The position numbers and the translations under genes were made by a program. Positions 52,240 to 60,292 of a stretch of DNA of 64,000 nt are shown here, one piece after another. Location: NCBI RefSeq assembly GCF_002222635.1, contig NZ_CP022418.1, positions 62,001 to 126,000 on the forward strand, in the 5' to 3' direction. The notes under the pieces were generated by a model. It had not been told where the DNA came from, ran no database searches, and saw nothing but the letters and a program-made list of their open reading frames with translations. Numbering within the stretch: position 1 is the stretch's first letter; each line of letters starts with the position of its first letter. Source of the stretch: Pseudosulfitobacter pseudonitzschiae (GTDB lineage: Bacteria; Pseudomonadota; Alphaproteobacteria; Rhodobacterales; Rhodobacteraceae).

Positions 52240-53037
52240 ATGTTTCGCAAGCTTTTCCTAGTCATCCTCTTGTCCATCGTCGCCACGGCGCAGGCGCATG
52301 CCCAATCGGGCAGTGAAGCCTGCCCCACGGCACCGCGCGACCTGCTGGCGGGGCTCGATGGCACATGGTCGGTTCAGCAGGGCGCGGGGGTGATGATCGT
52401 TCCGGTCATGGGAGCTATGCCATTGCCGCCGCATGAACCCTTGCGTCTGACGATGGCCTACGATCCGGAAACCGGTACATCGCAATTGACGGGAAATGGC
52501 CCGGACGAACAATTGATCATGTTTCCGACCCATGAATCGTTGGTCCCGCAAATCCAGGAGCTGGTGAGCGAGGCCGACAAGGAAGGCCTTCTGAATACCG
52601 GGGAAGACTGCGACTGGTACGCGCTGCCACTGATGGTCGGAACCAAAACCTATTCGCTTGATGCGCCCGCGTCACCCTACGGAACAACGGTGATCGCGCT
52701 GGCGCTTCCCGACGAATTGTCGAAGTCGATGCCGGTGCGTAGGTCGACGATGGTATGTTTTACCAGTAGGGAAAAGCAGGCCATCGGCGATTTCATAAGT
52801 GATAATGCCACCGCAGATTATGTCGTAAACACGATCATTCCAGCCATGGAGAAGGCTGGAAAGCTATATGTTATGGACGATTTCATTCCATGTACACTGC
52901 CTGGCACCGGTGACATGACCATGACATTGCTGGTCAAGTTCCAGAGCCCCAATTCCGGCACCGGAATGCTCATCTTCGAGGTCAACCAGAACGGAACGCG
53001 GGCCATCGCCAAGGCGCCCGTGACAATGAGCCGGTGA
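52240..53037 (+). CDS. Exported lipocalin-like protein, unknown function
   Basis: A 265-residue protein with a signal peptide (AQAHA-QS). After a cysteine it reads LAGLDGTWSVQQGAGVM, then MPLPPHEPLRLTM and the strand LTGNGPDEQLIMFP. The G-x-W start and alternating strands suggest a lipocalin-like beta barrel. Cysteines are few and could pair. The first 70 residues align by eye with the protein at 57608 (GDYMVTTGPGV, PMPDVQTH, PPIDLMP), so the two look like members of one family with different ends. The gene precedes a 615-residue HExxH protein by 18 bases. Confidence 0.72.
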   Translation: MFRKLFLVILLSIVATAQAHAQSGSEACPTAPRDLLAGLDGTWSVQQGAGVMIVPVMGAMPLPPHEPLRLTMAYDPETGTSQLTGNGPDEQLIMFPTHESLVPQIQELVSEADKEGLLNTGEDCDWYALPLMVGTKTYSLDAPASPYGTTVIALALPDELSKSMPVRRSTMVCFTSREKQAIGDFISDNATADYVVNTIIPAMEKAGKLYVMDDFIPCTLPGTGDMTMTLLVKFQSPNSGTGMLIFEVNQNGTRAIAKAPVTMSR

Positions 53038-53055
53038 CCGCGAAGGAGACCTCCG

Positions 53056-54903
53056 ATGCCTCATGCCGTTGATCGAATTTTCTGGCTCATCAGATCGGCG
53101 ATAATCCCTGTCGGTCTCGCCATGCTGGCAGCAGCCGTTCTGACGACATCTTCACAGGCACAGGAATGGCCGACGACCGATTGGCAGCCGGTTTGCTATG
53201 AATATCGGGCCTCAGATTGCGACTTGCAGGACGAAGGCATCACTGTCTCGCTTGAGCAACTGCGCGAAGCGAGCCGATATTTCAGCGCGCTGGGTTTTCG
53301 TCCACCCGCAATAGACAGGCGATACGCCAACTCGGATATATTGGGCACCTATCCGGCATTCTTCGAGCAACAACCCTGGGGTGATGGAAACACATGGGGT
53401 GCATATCACCCGGAAACGGAGCTTCTGCGCCTCTCTTACGAGGACTATTGGGTCTTCGACAGGGAAGGCGTCTGGTTCATGTACACACCCACGCATGAAT
53501 TGTTTCATGCCATCCAGTTTGCCTACCCGGCACTCGCGGCGCTTTGGGACACTGGCAAGGAGGGTGAATGGATTATCGAGGGCACCGCAGTTGCAGCCGA
53601 AGCAGTACGCGCCGGGGACGTCGACGCGATTCGGCGTACGGCAGCTCTCGATTCTCCATTGTACGACATGCGTACGCTCAGTGGGGTTGAGAGCCGATAT
53701 CTGTCCTACCCGTTCTGGCTCTACCTCGCTGACCGCTACGGCGGTGGCCTCCCCGACGGCATAACCATTTTGCACGACATCTTTAGCGATGCGGATAACT
53801 ACGGGACACGCCGAAGGGCGATCGACATGATAGATGGCGCATTGCGGCGGTATGACCCCGAAGGACTGTACGACATCTATCCTTCGTTCATTGCCGAATA
53901 TGGCGCCGAACAGAACCGATATTCGGACGTGGATACATATGACGTATTGCCTCCCGAAGATGCTCATCCGGGGCTTTATAATCTTCAGATTGACGGAACA
54001 GTCGCACCCCTCGCCGCAAAACCCTACCACATTCGGGCCATAGGAGTACCTGCCGGTGAGGATCACGAGGCCAGCGAAGTCGAAATCCGGCTCGAAACTG
54101 AAAACCCCGAAGCTCTGCACCTCATCGTCGATGATACCCGGTTTGATGCGATCACGAGATCATCGGGTGGAGAGCGCAACGTCTATACAGCGAAATTCCG
54201 CGGAGACTTAGCCACTGACGTTTTTCCGGTCGACGAATATTTCGTCCGCGTCGTCAATGTTTCTCGCGATCCGGCAGCCTACAGAGATCATAATTTCAAG
54301 CTGATCGTAACGGTCTACCATGAATACGCGTTCATGCAGAGCAATGGTAAAGCGGGTTCCCAATCCGGCTTGGCCGAACAAATTTCAAGCGCCTCGATGG
54401 AAAAACTCGATCGGATGTCCGGCTATCTTTCTCCACATGGTGGTCATCAAACCACACTAGAAATGGGCCTGTCCAACCCGTGCGTGTTGCGACTTCAGCT
54501 CTTTGACGAAGGGCGGAATCCCGATGCAGTATACTTCCAAATGAATCATGACGGTCCGATCGCGCCAGGAAGCTATCCGATCGTCAGTGAGCCGCGCGGG
54601 ATTCGACCAGAGAATTATCCGAACCAAGTGCTTGCAGGGTTCACACTGGGTGAACTCCATCCTTTGGCGCAAGGCTATCCCCAGATATATGACGCCACGG
54701 GAGGCGTGTTGACCCTGACGACTGTGACGTCAAACTGGATAGTGGGAAGTGGACGCATCCTTGGCACTTTGCGTTCAAAGGGCTATGTCAGTGGCGGCCC
54801 TCCACCCGATGGGCCAAATCCTCACGCCATCGAGATCGATTTCAGCATCCGCAATCAATGGTCTACGTTGGATAGCGACGCTTGCGTTGTGAGTAGGCCA
54901 TAG
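53056..54903 (+). CDS. Exported putative zinc metallopeptidase (HExxH), copy 1
   Basis: A 615-residue protein with a signal peptide (cleavage near SQA-QE). The start WPTTDWQPVCYEYRASDCDLQD has a cysteine pair. The putative zinc site is HELFH at 147-151 with a downstream glutamate, Glu175 in EWIIEGTAVAAE, the HExxH...E plan of gluzincins. PFWLYLADRYGG and GLYDIYPSFIAEYG continue the helical domain. After about 310 the protein is beta-rich, including RDPAAYRDHNFKLIVTVYHEY and a late PCVLRLQLFDEG domain. It is equal in length to, and clearly a paralogue of, the protein at 55702. Peptidase activity is inferred from the motif only; I know no named family. Confidence 0.78.
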   Translation: MPHAVDRIFWLIRSAIIPVGLAMLAAAVLTTSSQAQEWPTTDWQPVCYEYRASDCDLQDEGITVSLEQLREASRYFSALGFRPPAIDRRYANSDILGTYPAFFEQQPWGDGNTWGAYHPETELLRLSYEDYWVFDREGVWFMYTPTHELFHAIQFAYPALAALWDTGKEGEWIIEGTAVAAEAVRAGDVDAIRRTAALDSPLYDMRTLSGVESRYLSYPFWLYLADRYGGGLPDGITILHDIFSDADNYGTRRRAIDMIDGALRRYDPEGLYDIYPSFIAEYGAEQNRYSDVDTYDVLPPEDAHPGLYNLQIDGTVAPLAAKPYHIRAIGVPAGEDHEASEVEIRLETENPEALHLIVDDTRFDAITRSSGGERNVYTAKFRGDLATDVFPVDEYFVRVVNVSRDPAAYRDHNFKLIVTVYHEYAFMQSNGKAGSQSGLAEQISSASMEKLDRMSGYLSPHGGHQTTLEMGLSNPCVLRLQLFDEGRNPDAVYFQMNHDGPIAPGSYPIVSEPRGIRPENYPNQVLAGFTLGELHPLAQGYPQIYDATGGVLTLTTVTSNWIVGSGRILGTLRSKGYVSGGPPPDGPNPHAIEIDFSIRNQWSTLDSDACVVSRP

Positions 54904-54939
54904 AGATCCAAGCCTCCGCAGCCCCGCGATGGGCGGCTG

Positions 54940-54959
54940 CCCCCTTCAAACGAACGGGG
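54940..54959 (+). repeat. 20-bp hairpin repeat, copy 2
   Basis: Identical to 49586-49605 and here extended by one G-C pair (G before, C after). It begins 37 bases after the first metallopeptidase gene and 78 bases before the next gene, so it may end one transcript, mark the start of the second module, or both. Confidence 0.75.
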
Positions 54960-55036
54960 CGCGTAATCCCTAGCCATGATATCGGAATCTGAACATTCGA
55001 ATAGCGAACTGATTGACAATTAGGAACGGGATCGCA

Positions 55037-55648
55037 ATGCAGTGCAGAATCTATGGCTTGGCCCTCTTCATAGGCCTTGTTTCCCAGCCGGTGAGTGCGG
55101 AAGAATTCGGTCGAGTCACGTTCAGTTTCGACGGGGAGGAGAAGGAATGGTTCACGGTCATAGATCAATCCGGTGGAAGAACCCAAGCATCTGCTAGACT
55201 TAGTATTTCCAGACTTGCGGACACCATAACAATTGATGCCTATGAGGAACCGCGGTTTTCCGGGGGAGAAATTCTCAACATCCAGTTGATATACTCGAAG
55301 GGTATTCAATCTGTACAATCGCAGTTGCCAGAACACCTTCGGCAGCGAATTCGGGGGCTTCCGAACAATCCCAGCGGCGAAGATGAGCCTGAAAGCATCG
55401 ACTATGCGCACCCTACTCCAGATATTATCCTTTTCACCGATGGCATGACCGGGCCCGTATGGGACGGACGCGGCGAACAAATTGAAATCCAGTCATATGA
55501 TTTTTCCGGCGAGGTCGGACGGATAACGGCGCAATTCTCGACAGAATTTTGCCGTGCCGAGGAACTCTATGCCGATCCCGACGAAAGCAACTGTCAGCAA
55601 ATTTCGGGCTCTATCGAAACGCAGGTCCAGCTTCCCGAAGATGGCTGA
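55037..55648 (+). CDS. Exported protein with 'DGEE' motif, second paralogue
   Basis: A 203-residue exported protein; the ATG at 55037 follows GGAACGGG. The signal peptide ends VSA-EE. The mature start is FGRVTFSFDGEEKEWFTVID, which matches the opening of the protein at 51741 (G-x-VT, DGEE). A middle insertion (SQLPEHLRQRI... PSGEDEPES) and a two-cysteine tail (EFCRAEELYADPDESNCQQ) are particular to this copy; the end SGSIETQVQLP is again a closing strand. Function unknown. It is 53 bases upstream of the second metallopeptidase gene. Confidence 0.72.
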   Translation: MQCRIYGLALFIGLVSQPVSAEEFGRVTFSFDGEEKEWFTVIDQSGGRTQASARLSISRLADTITIDAYEEPRFSGGEILNIQLIYSKGIQSVQSQLPEHLRQRIRGLPNNPSGEDEPESIDYAHPTPDIILFTDGMTGPVWDGRGEQIEIQSYDFSGEVGRITAQFSTEFCRAEELYADPDESNCQQISGSIETQVQLPEDG

Positions 55649-55701
55649 TCAAGAAGGGATCATGTGTGTGCCAGTTAATAATATCACAGGGGAAGCCTTG
55701 C

Positions 55702-57549
55702 ATGCAGTTTGTCGTGGGGCGTCTCAGTTGGCTTCTCGCAAGGACGGCACAGCTTACCGCTTCAATCATGGCAGCTTCAGCCGTTCTGGCGCCACCGATG
55801 CTGGCGGAAGAATGGTCTACGACCGAGTGGAACGCGAATTGTATCGAAGCCAGAGATATTGTTTGCGATCTCGAGGATAGCCGGGTCGAAGGCCTGCTCG
55901 ATCAACTGAGCGAGACAAGCCGAACGCTGGAGGCCATAGGATTTCGCCCACCGCAGGTTTTGCCGGAGGAAGGATTTTTACAAAGTTCCCCATACATCGT
56001 CCATGTGCAGGAGCCGGCCATCGCTTGCGACATTGGTCCCTGCGTTGGCGGGTACAGTTTCAACGATGAAATCTTGTCCATAGCCTATGGGTTGCGCGTC
56101 ACACTGGACGAGGTGCTGGTCCACGAGGTCTTTCATGCCGTCCAGGCCGCGTATGGCGTCGAGAGCATCTTTATGGATGACGGCAAGGATTGGGTTCTGG
56201 AAGGGATGGCCGAAGCCTTGGGCCTCGCGTTGTCAGAAAACCAGGGTGCTTCAGGCCATTATGGGACGCCTTATCTCGATTATCCGCTAAACGACCCGGC
56301 AACTTCAGCTGGTACTCCCGCCGACAACAGATACGCGACCTTTCCCTTCTGGTTGTATCTGGCAAAGCGATATGGAGGTGCACCACCCGGGCGATACCAT
56401 ATTTTCGATGTGTTTTTGGCTGAGGCGGAAAGGGTATCCAATGCTCTTCCTTCTTCCGGCAACTCATCTCCCAGGGGCTCAGTCCCAATCGCCGACGCCG
56501 CGCTAAAGGCATTCGACCCCAACGGGCTATACGATATCTTCCCGGCCTTTATTGCCGAAGTGGGCAACAATCGGAACTTCTTTGAGAGCGTGGCCGAAGT
56601 GAAACCGGTCCTTGGTCAACCGGGCAATGTTTCGGTGGAGACGGAGGCGAGTGTGAGGCCACTTGCAGCCCGCGCCTTTACTATCAGTATTCCCGAGCGG
56701 GCAAGTCTGACAAGCACAGGTAGCCGTGCTGTAGAAGTTCGACTGGTGTCGGATGATCCAGATGCGCTCCATTTGATCGTGGGAGATAACCGATACGACG
56801 AAGTCTCGGGGCCCAATCGCAACGTTTACTTCGAGGCTGGCGAAGACCTGGATCGCGAACTCTTTATCCGCGTCGCCAATGTCGGCCGCGACCCTGCCGC
56901 CTATAAAGATCAGAATTTCAAGCTAATCGTGACGATCTACCATGAATATATCGAGATGACGGGGCCCAACTCTGCCAGTCCGAACGATGTGGGGACGGAC
57001 TATGCAGCTATCGACGCGCCAATTACGGTTTCAGGAAGGGTGTTCAGCCAGTTCTGGGGACCGATGCGCCTGCGGCTAATCCTCGAAGCCGGGCTGGATC
57101 AGCCCTGCATGTTTCAGCTCGACGCGTTCGGGAAAGACGAGCTCATAGGTATCAGCTTGATGTTGCTTCAGAATGGTCCCATGCGGCCGGGCGATTATCC
57201 GATTGCCCATCCCGGACCAAAGGAGATTGTAGGCCAGCAAGATCATGCCAGAGACTATGCAGGTCAGGTCGTGGCGACCTTCGTTCTGGACGAGAAGCAT
57301 CCACTCGTCGGTGAATACGGGATGCAATACATGGGCCAGGCCGGCGTTCTGACAATCGAGTCGATCTCGCCCCATTGGGTTACCGGACACGTGCACATCG
57401 CGGGAACATGGACGACAACCCGTCCCACCTCCCTACCGTATGATGCCCCGCCTGCCGGGCCGACCGACCTTACAATCGAAATGGCTTTCAGCGTTTCCAA
57501 CGCCGCGATTGCGTCTCGCGTCAATACCGCCTCCTGCATTGGACCATAG
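55702..57549 (+). CDS. Exported putative zinc metallopeptidase (HExxH), copy 2
   Basis: Exactly 615 residues from the ATG at 55702 (GGGGAAG upstream); the open frame extends further left, but only in the shadow of the previous gene. The signal peptide ends MLA-EE. WSTTEWNANCIEARDIVCDLED parallels the start of copy 1. The putative zinc site is HEVFH at 141-145 with Glu167 in DWVLEGMAEALG. FPFWLYLAKRYGG, GLYDIFPAFIAEVG, and RDPAAYKDQNFKLIVTIYHEY match copy 1 in order. An extra cysteine pair (CDIGPC, 109-114) is not in copy 1. By eye the two proteins are well diverged, so the duplication is old. Substrate unknown. Confidence 0.78.
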   Translation: MQFVVGRLSWLLARTAQLTASIMAASAVLAPPMLAEEWSTTEWNANCIEARDIVCDLEDSRVEGLLDQLSETSRTLEAIGFRPPQVLPEEGFLQSSPYIVHVQEPAIACDIGPCVGGYSFNDEILSIAYGLRVTLDEVLVHEVFHAVQAAYGVESIFMDDGKDWVLEGMAEALGLALSENQGASGHYGTPYLDYPLNDPATSAGTPADNRYATFPFWLYLAKRYGGAPPGRYHIFDVFLAEAERVSNALPSSGNSSPRGSVPIADAALKAFDPNGLYDIFPAFIAEVGNNRNFFESVAEVKPVLGQPGNVSVETEASVRPLAARAFTISIPERASLTSTGSRAVEVRLVSDDPDALHLIVGDNRYDEVSGPNRNVYFEAGEDLDRELFIRVANVGRDPAAYKDQNFKLIVTIYHEYIEMTGPNSASPNDVGTDYAAIDAPITVSGRVFSQFWGPMRLRLILEAGLDQPCMFQLDAFGKDELIGISLMLLQNGPMRPGDYPIAHPGPKEIVGQQDHARDYAGQVVATFVLDEKHPLVGEYGMQYMGQAGVLTIESISPHWVTGHVHIAGTWTTTRPTSLPYDAPPAGPTDLTIEMAFSVSNAAIASRVNTASCIGP

Positions 57550-57607
57550 GCGTCAGGGATTGCAGAAAGTCTGCGACCAGTTCACACACGAAACGGGACA
57601 TGAGGTT

Positions 57608-58180
57608 ATGAATTACCATCTCAAATCGTTTTGCAGCGCGCTTGCATCCAGCGCGGCGCTCACCATGTCACTCATGCCACTTCCTGCCCTGGCGCAAGAC
57701 GCCGAGCCGATGGTGTTCTGCGAGTATCAGCCATCGCTGGAGGAACTCGTCGGGGATTATATGGTGACGACCGGACCGGGTGTATTGTCGTCAGGCGGTG
57801 TCAAAATTCCGATGCCAGATGTTCAGACACATCGTGCAACCCTTGCCCTGATTGACGGCGTGCTGGTTCTTTATGCCGAGGACACCCCACCCATTGATCT
57901 GATGCCCGTTAGCGGTAGTGAACCGGACTGGGAGTGGTCCGAGTCCGACGACATCCAGATGCCCAGCAGCGAAGACGTGCGCCTGATGGAGGGATGCGAC
58001 ATCAACACGTTTCTCAGGCTCACCGGCAGGGGGATTGCAACCTCTCAGGAAGGCCGGACATTCGATTACAACATTAACCTTATCGCCAGCAAGGGATTGC
58101 TTTATGGTTTGCAATCGTCATGGTCGGTTGATGGCATGACGATGGATCTGCGCCTCACGCTGTCTGAAATCGACGGTTGA
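57608..58180 (+). CDS. Exported lipocalin-like protein, second paralogue
   Basis: A 190-residue protein with a signal peptide ending PALA-QD. It begins FCEYQPSLEELVGDYMVTTGPGV, then KIPMPDVQTHRATLAL and PPIDLMP, in register with the protein at 52240, and ends NLIASKGLLYGLQSSWSVDGMTMDLRLTLSE, a strand pair that could close a small beta barrel. Two cysteines could pair. It is the last gene of the rightward block; the histidine kinase gene faces it, with 31 bases between the stops. Confidence 0.7.
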   Translation: MNYHLKSFCSALASSAALTMSLMPLPALAQDAEPMVFCEYQPSLEELVGDYMVTTGPGVLSSGGVKIPMPDVQTHRATLALIDGVLVLYAEDTPPIDLMPVSGSEPDWEWSESDDIQMPSSEDVRLMEGCDINTFLRLTGRGIATSQEGRTFDYNINLIASKGLLYGLQSSWSVDGMTMDLRLTLSEIDG

Positions 58181-58211
58181 TTGCAATCAAATTTCCCGAA
58201 CCTCTACAACT

Positions 58212-59612
58212 TCAAGCAGTTGAGCGTTGGGCATTGGATTCCGCGTCGGGGGTTCCCCAGTCGATCGGCAGTTTGAGCGTGAAGGTCGAGCCGATTCCCG
58301 CATGGCTGATGCATTCCAGTTCGCCCCCCAGAAGCGTTGCTAATTGGGAGGCGATGGAAAGCCCGACGCCGATACCGGGAACGCCTTCCGAGGTGCTGGC
58401 GCGATAGAAGCGCCCAAACAGCTTTTCCTGTTCTTCATCGGAGATACCCACACCGCTATCCAGAACCGCAAAGCAAATCTGCCTGTTCAGTGCCGAAACC
58501 CGGATGGAGACAGGTTCAGTTTCAGGTGAGTATTTCACGGCGTTCGAAACGAGATTGTTCAGAATCTGCTCAGCCAGAAGCGCGTCGGTTTCGATAAACG
58601 GGGGCACCTCATCGGCGATCTGCACCTTTATGACGTGACCAGGAGTCTCGGCCAGCTGACCTGCTCTGACCCGATTGACGAGCGTTTCGATATTGCAAAC
58701 CCCCGGGTCGGCCGTCACATGCCCCGCTTCAAGTCGAACGACATCAAGAGTCGCGCCGATCAGATCGGTCAGCCCCCCGACTTCAGCCCGGACCTGCTCC
58801 GCCCGCCGTTCGATTTCAGTCGGTTTCATGGTGCGCCCGCTCCGTAGCAGACGCTGCATCGCGGAATCAATCACGGCGAGCGGTGTGCGAAACTGATGCG
58901 AAACAAGGGCTACGAAGCTGCGATAGGCTTCAGCGATTTCCTGTTCGCGCTCGAAAGAACGCAGGAAACGTTGGCGCCCAGCCATGGCGCGCAACATGGT
59001 AACTGACAGAAATACCCCGAGCGCGACAATCGCCAGGATGGAGGTAATGACCTGCAGGATAGACTGACGCTGCTTGTCGAGCCGCGCGCCGGTGGCTTCC
59101 CATTGTCTGACCATAGAACGATTGCCGGCCTGCCCCAACTCCTGGATCAGCGGCCCCAGAACTTCGTGGATCGCGGCCACGGTTCCGGTATTGCCAAAAG
59201 ACAGGTTGAGGATTTCACCCTCAAACGCTCTGATCTCCTGTTCAGCCAAGGCGAGATTGTCGCTCATGCCAAGATCGCTCATATATCGCAGTTGCGGTCC
59301 TTCGGAAAGGAGAGTCAGGCGGCTGAGCAAGACATTGTATCGCCTTTCAATATCGGCCGTCGATTGCGGCAGAGCCACATACCGAGTAACCGCAGCATCG
59401 AGAAGGAGCGCGGCAGACTGGGTGCGCGAAATCGCCCACAGCATGTTGTCGCCTTCATTCTCGCGCATCTCGGCCTCTGTTTCCGCAAGCCTGAACAGGG
59501 CGAATATGAGCAAGATAGCAAATGCGACGATGGCGGTCCCCGCCACGACATAAGCGATTATGTCGTTTCTCCGGGTCAATGCACTTCCAACTCGATGAGT
59601 TGCCAGACCCAT
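58212..59612 (-). CDS. Membrane sensor histidine kinase
   Basis: A 466-residue kinase. Two membrane helices (about 18-40 and 187-207) enclose a helical periplasmic sensor of about 145 residues. The dimerisation box is FVALVSHQFRTPLAVI with phosphorylated His239, the ATP site has ILNNLVSNAVKYS, DSGVGI, LFGRFYRA and GIGVGLSI. The start may be the ATG at 59612 or a TTG at about 59578, which would be coupled (TTGA) to the gene upstream. It is coupled to a periplasmic SUOX-fold protein, a likely input partner. The response regulator at 61995 is the natural output partner, although not adjacent. Confidence 0.93.
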   Translation of the reverse strand: MGLATHRVGSALTRRNDIIAYVVAGTAIVAFAILLIFALFRLAETEAEMRENEGDNMLWAISRTQSAALLLDAAVTRYVALPQSTADIERRYNVLLSRLTLLSEGPQLRYMSDLGMSDNLALAEQEIRAFEGEILNLSFGNTGTVAAIHEVLGPLIQELGQAGNRSMVRQWEATGARLDKQRQSILQVITSILAIVALGVFLSVTMLRAMAGRQRFLRSFEREQEIAEAYRSFVALVSHQFRTPLAVIDSAMQRLLRSGRTMKPTEIERRAEQVRAEVGGLTDLIGATLDVVRLEAGHVTADPGVCNIETLVNRVRAGQLAETPGHVIKVQIADEVPPFIETDALLAEQILNNLVSNAVKYSPETEPVSIRVSALNRQICFAVLDSGVGISDEEQEKLFGRFYRASTSEGVPGIGVGLSIASQLATLLGGELECISHAGIGSTFTLKLPIDWGTPDAESNAQRSTA

Positions 59613-60163
59613 CGGTAATCGTAGCGGATATCCTGCAATTCTTCGTGGTCATCGCGTGGATAGACGATCCAGAACGGCCCCTTGTCGCTGGGCAGCAGGC
59701 GCTTGCCGTCCATGCTGGCGGCGATGAGCACATCGAACCGCGAAAAATCCTCCATCGGGATCTCGATGACATAGTCGTTGAGCGCGACAGCCGTCACCCC
59801 CGTGCCTTCAGCGCCGACGTAATCGAGTAGATCCCGCATCAGGAAACCATCGAACCGCTTTACGCCATCGGTTACGACAGTCGTCGTTTCCAGAGTTGTC
59901 CAAGGCAACGCTCTGAGCATTTCCTCGTCGAACACCGCCATATGATCGCGGTTGGTCTGAGATATATTGCCGGTAATGGTCAGAACGACCTCACCCGCGG
60001 GAGCGGGGAAGGTTCCTTCTTCCGCGTTGGTGACCGGTGCAGAAAGACTTGTTGCCGCGAACACAAATGCGGCGCGCGCCGTTCTTTGCGCCCATATCAT
60101 CCGCCGGGCATCGCCCTTTCCTCTCAAAGGGTGGGCTGCGCAGGCAAGTGTGTGTCGTAACAT
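59576..60163 (-). CDS. Periplasmic SUOX-fold (oxidoreductase molybdopterin-binding-like) protein
   Basis: About 195 residues from the ATG at 60163 (GGGGGAGA upstream), with a long leader ending VTNA-EE. The body, GEVVLTITGNISQTN, then FDGFLMRDLLDYVGAEG, VALNDYVIEIPMEDFSRFDVLIAASMDGKRL, DKGPFWIVYP (all in pieces), follows the sulfite-oxidase molybdopterin-binding fold. In working enzymes a cysteine in the region after the first strands binds molybdenum; here the mature protein contains no cysteine at all. It is therefore probably not a Mo enzyme but a binding or sensing protein. The overlap with the histidine kinase gene suggests they act together. Confidence 0.75.
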   Translation of the reverse strand: MLRHTLACAAHPLRGKGDARRMIWAQRTARAAFVFAATSLSAPVTNAEEGTFPAPAGEVVLTITGNISQTNRDHMAVFDEEMLRALPWTTLETTTVVTDGVKRFDGFLMRDLLDYVGAEGTGVTAVALNDYVIEIPMEDFSRFDVLIAASMDGKRLLPSDKGPFWIVYPRDDHEELQDIRYDYRWVWQLIELEVH

Positions 60164-60292
60164 CGTTCTCCCCCTCGTCACCAAATAGGAGTATCAAACG
60201 CCTTTAACGACTTTCGTTCAACTACAGATAGCCGAAAGACTGGGATGATGCCCGCTTCGTTCACGCTGGCCGGCAGGTGACTCACGATGGTC

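Noticed and set aside
55549-55701. Upstream extension of the second HExxH protein
   Set aside because: It overlaps the previous gene in another frame and would place 51 residues before a good signal peptide; the ATG at 55702 has a ribosome site and gives the same length as the paralogue.
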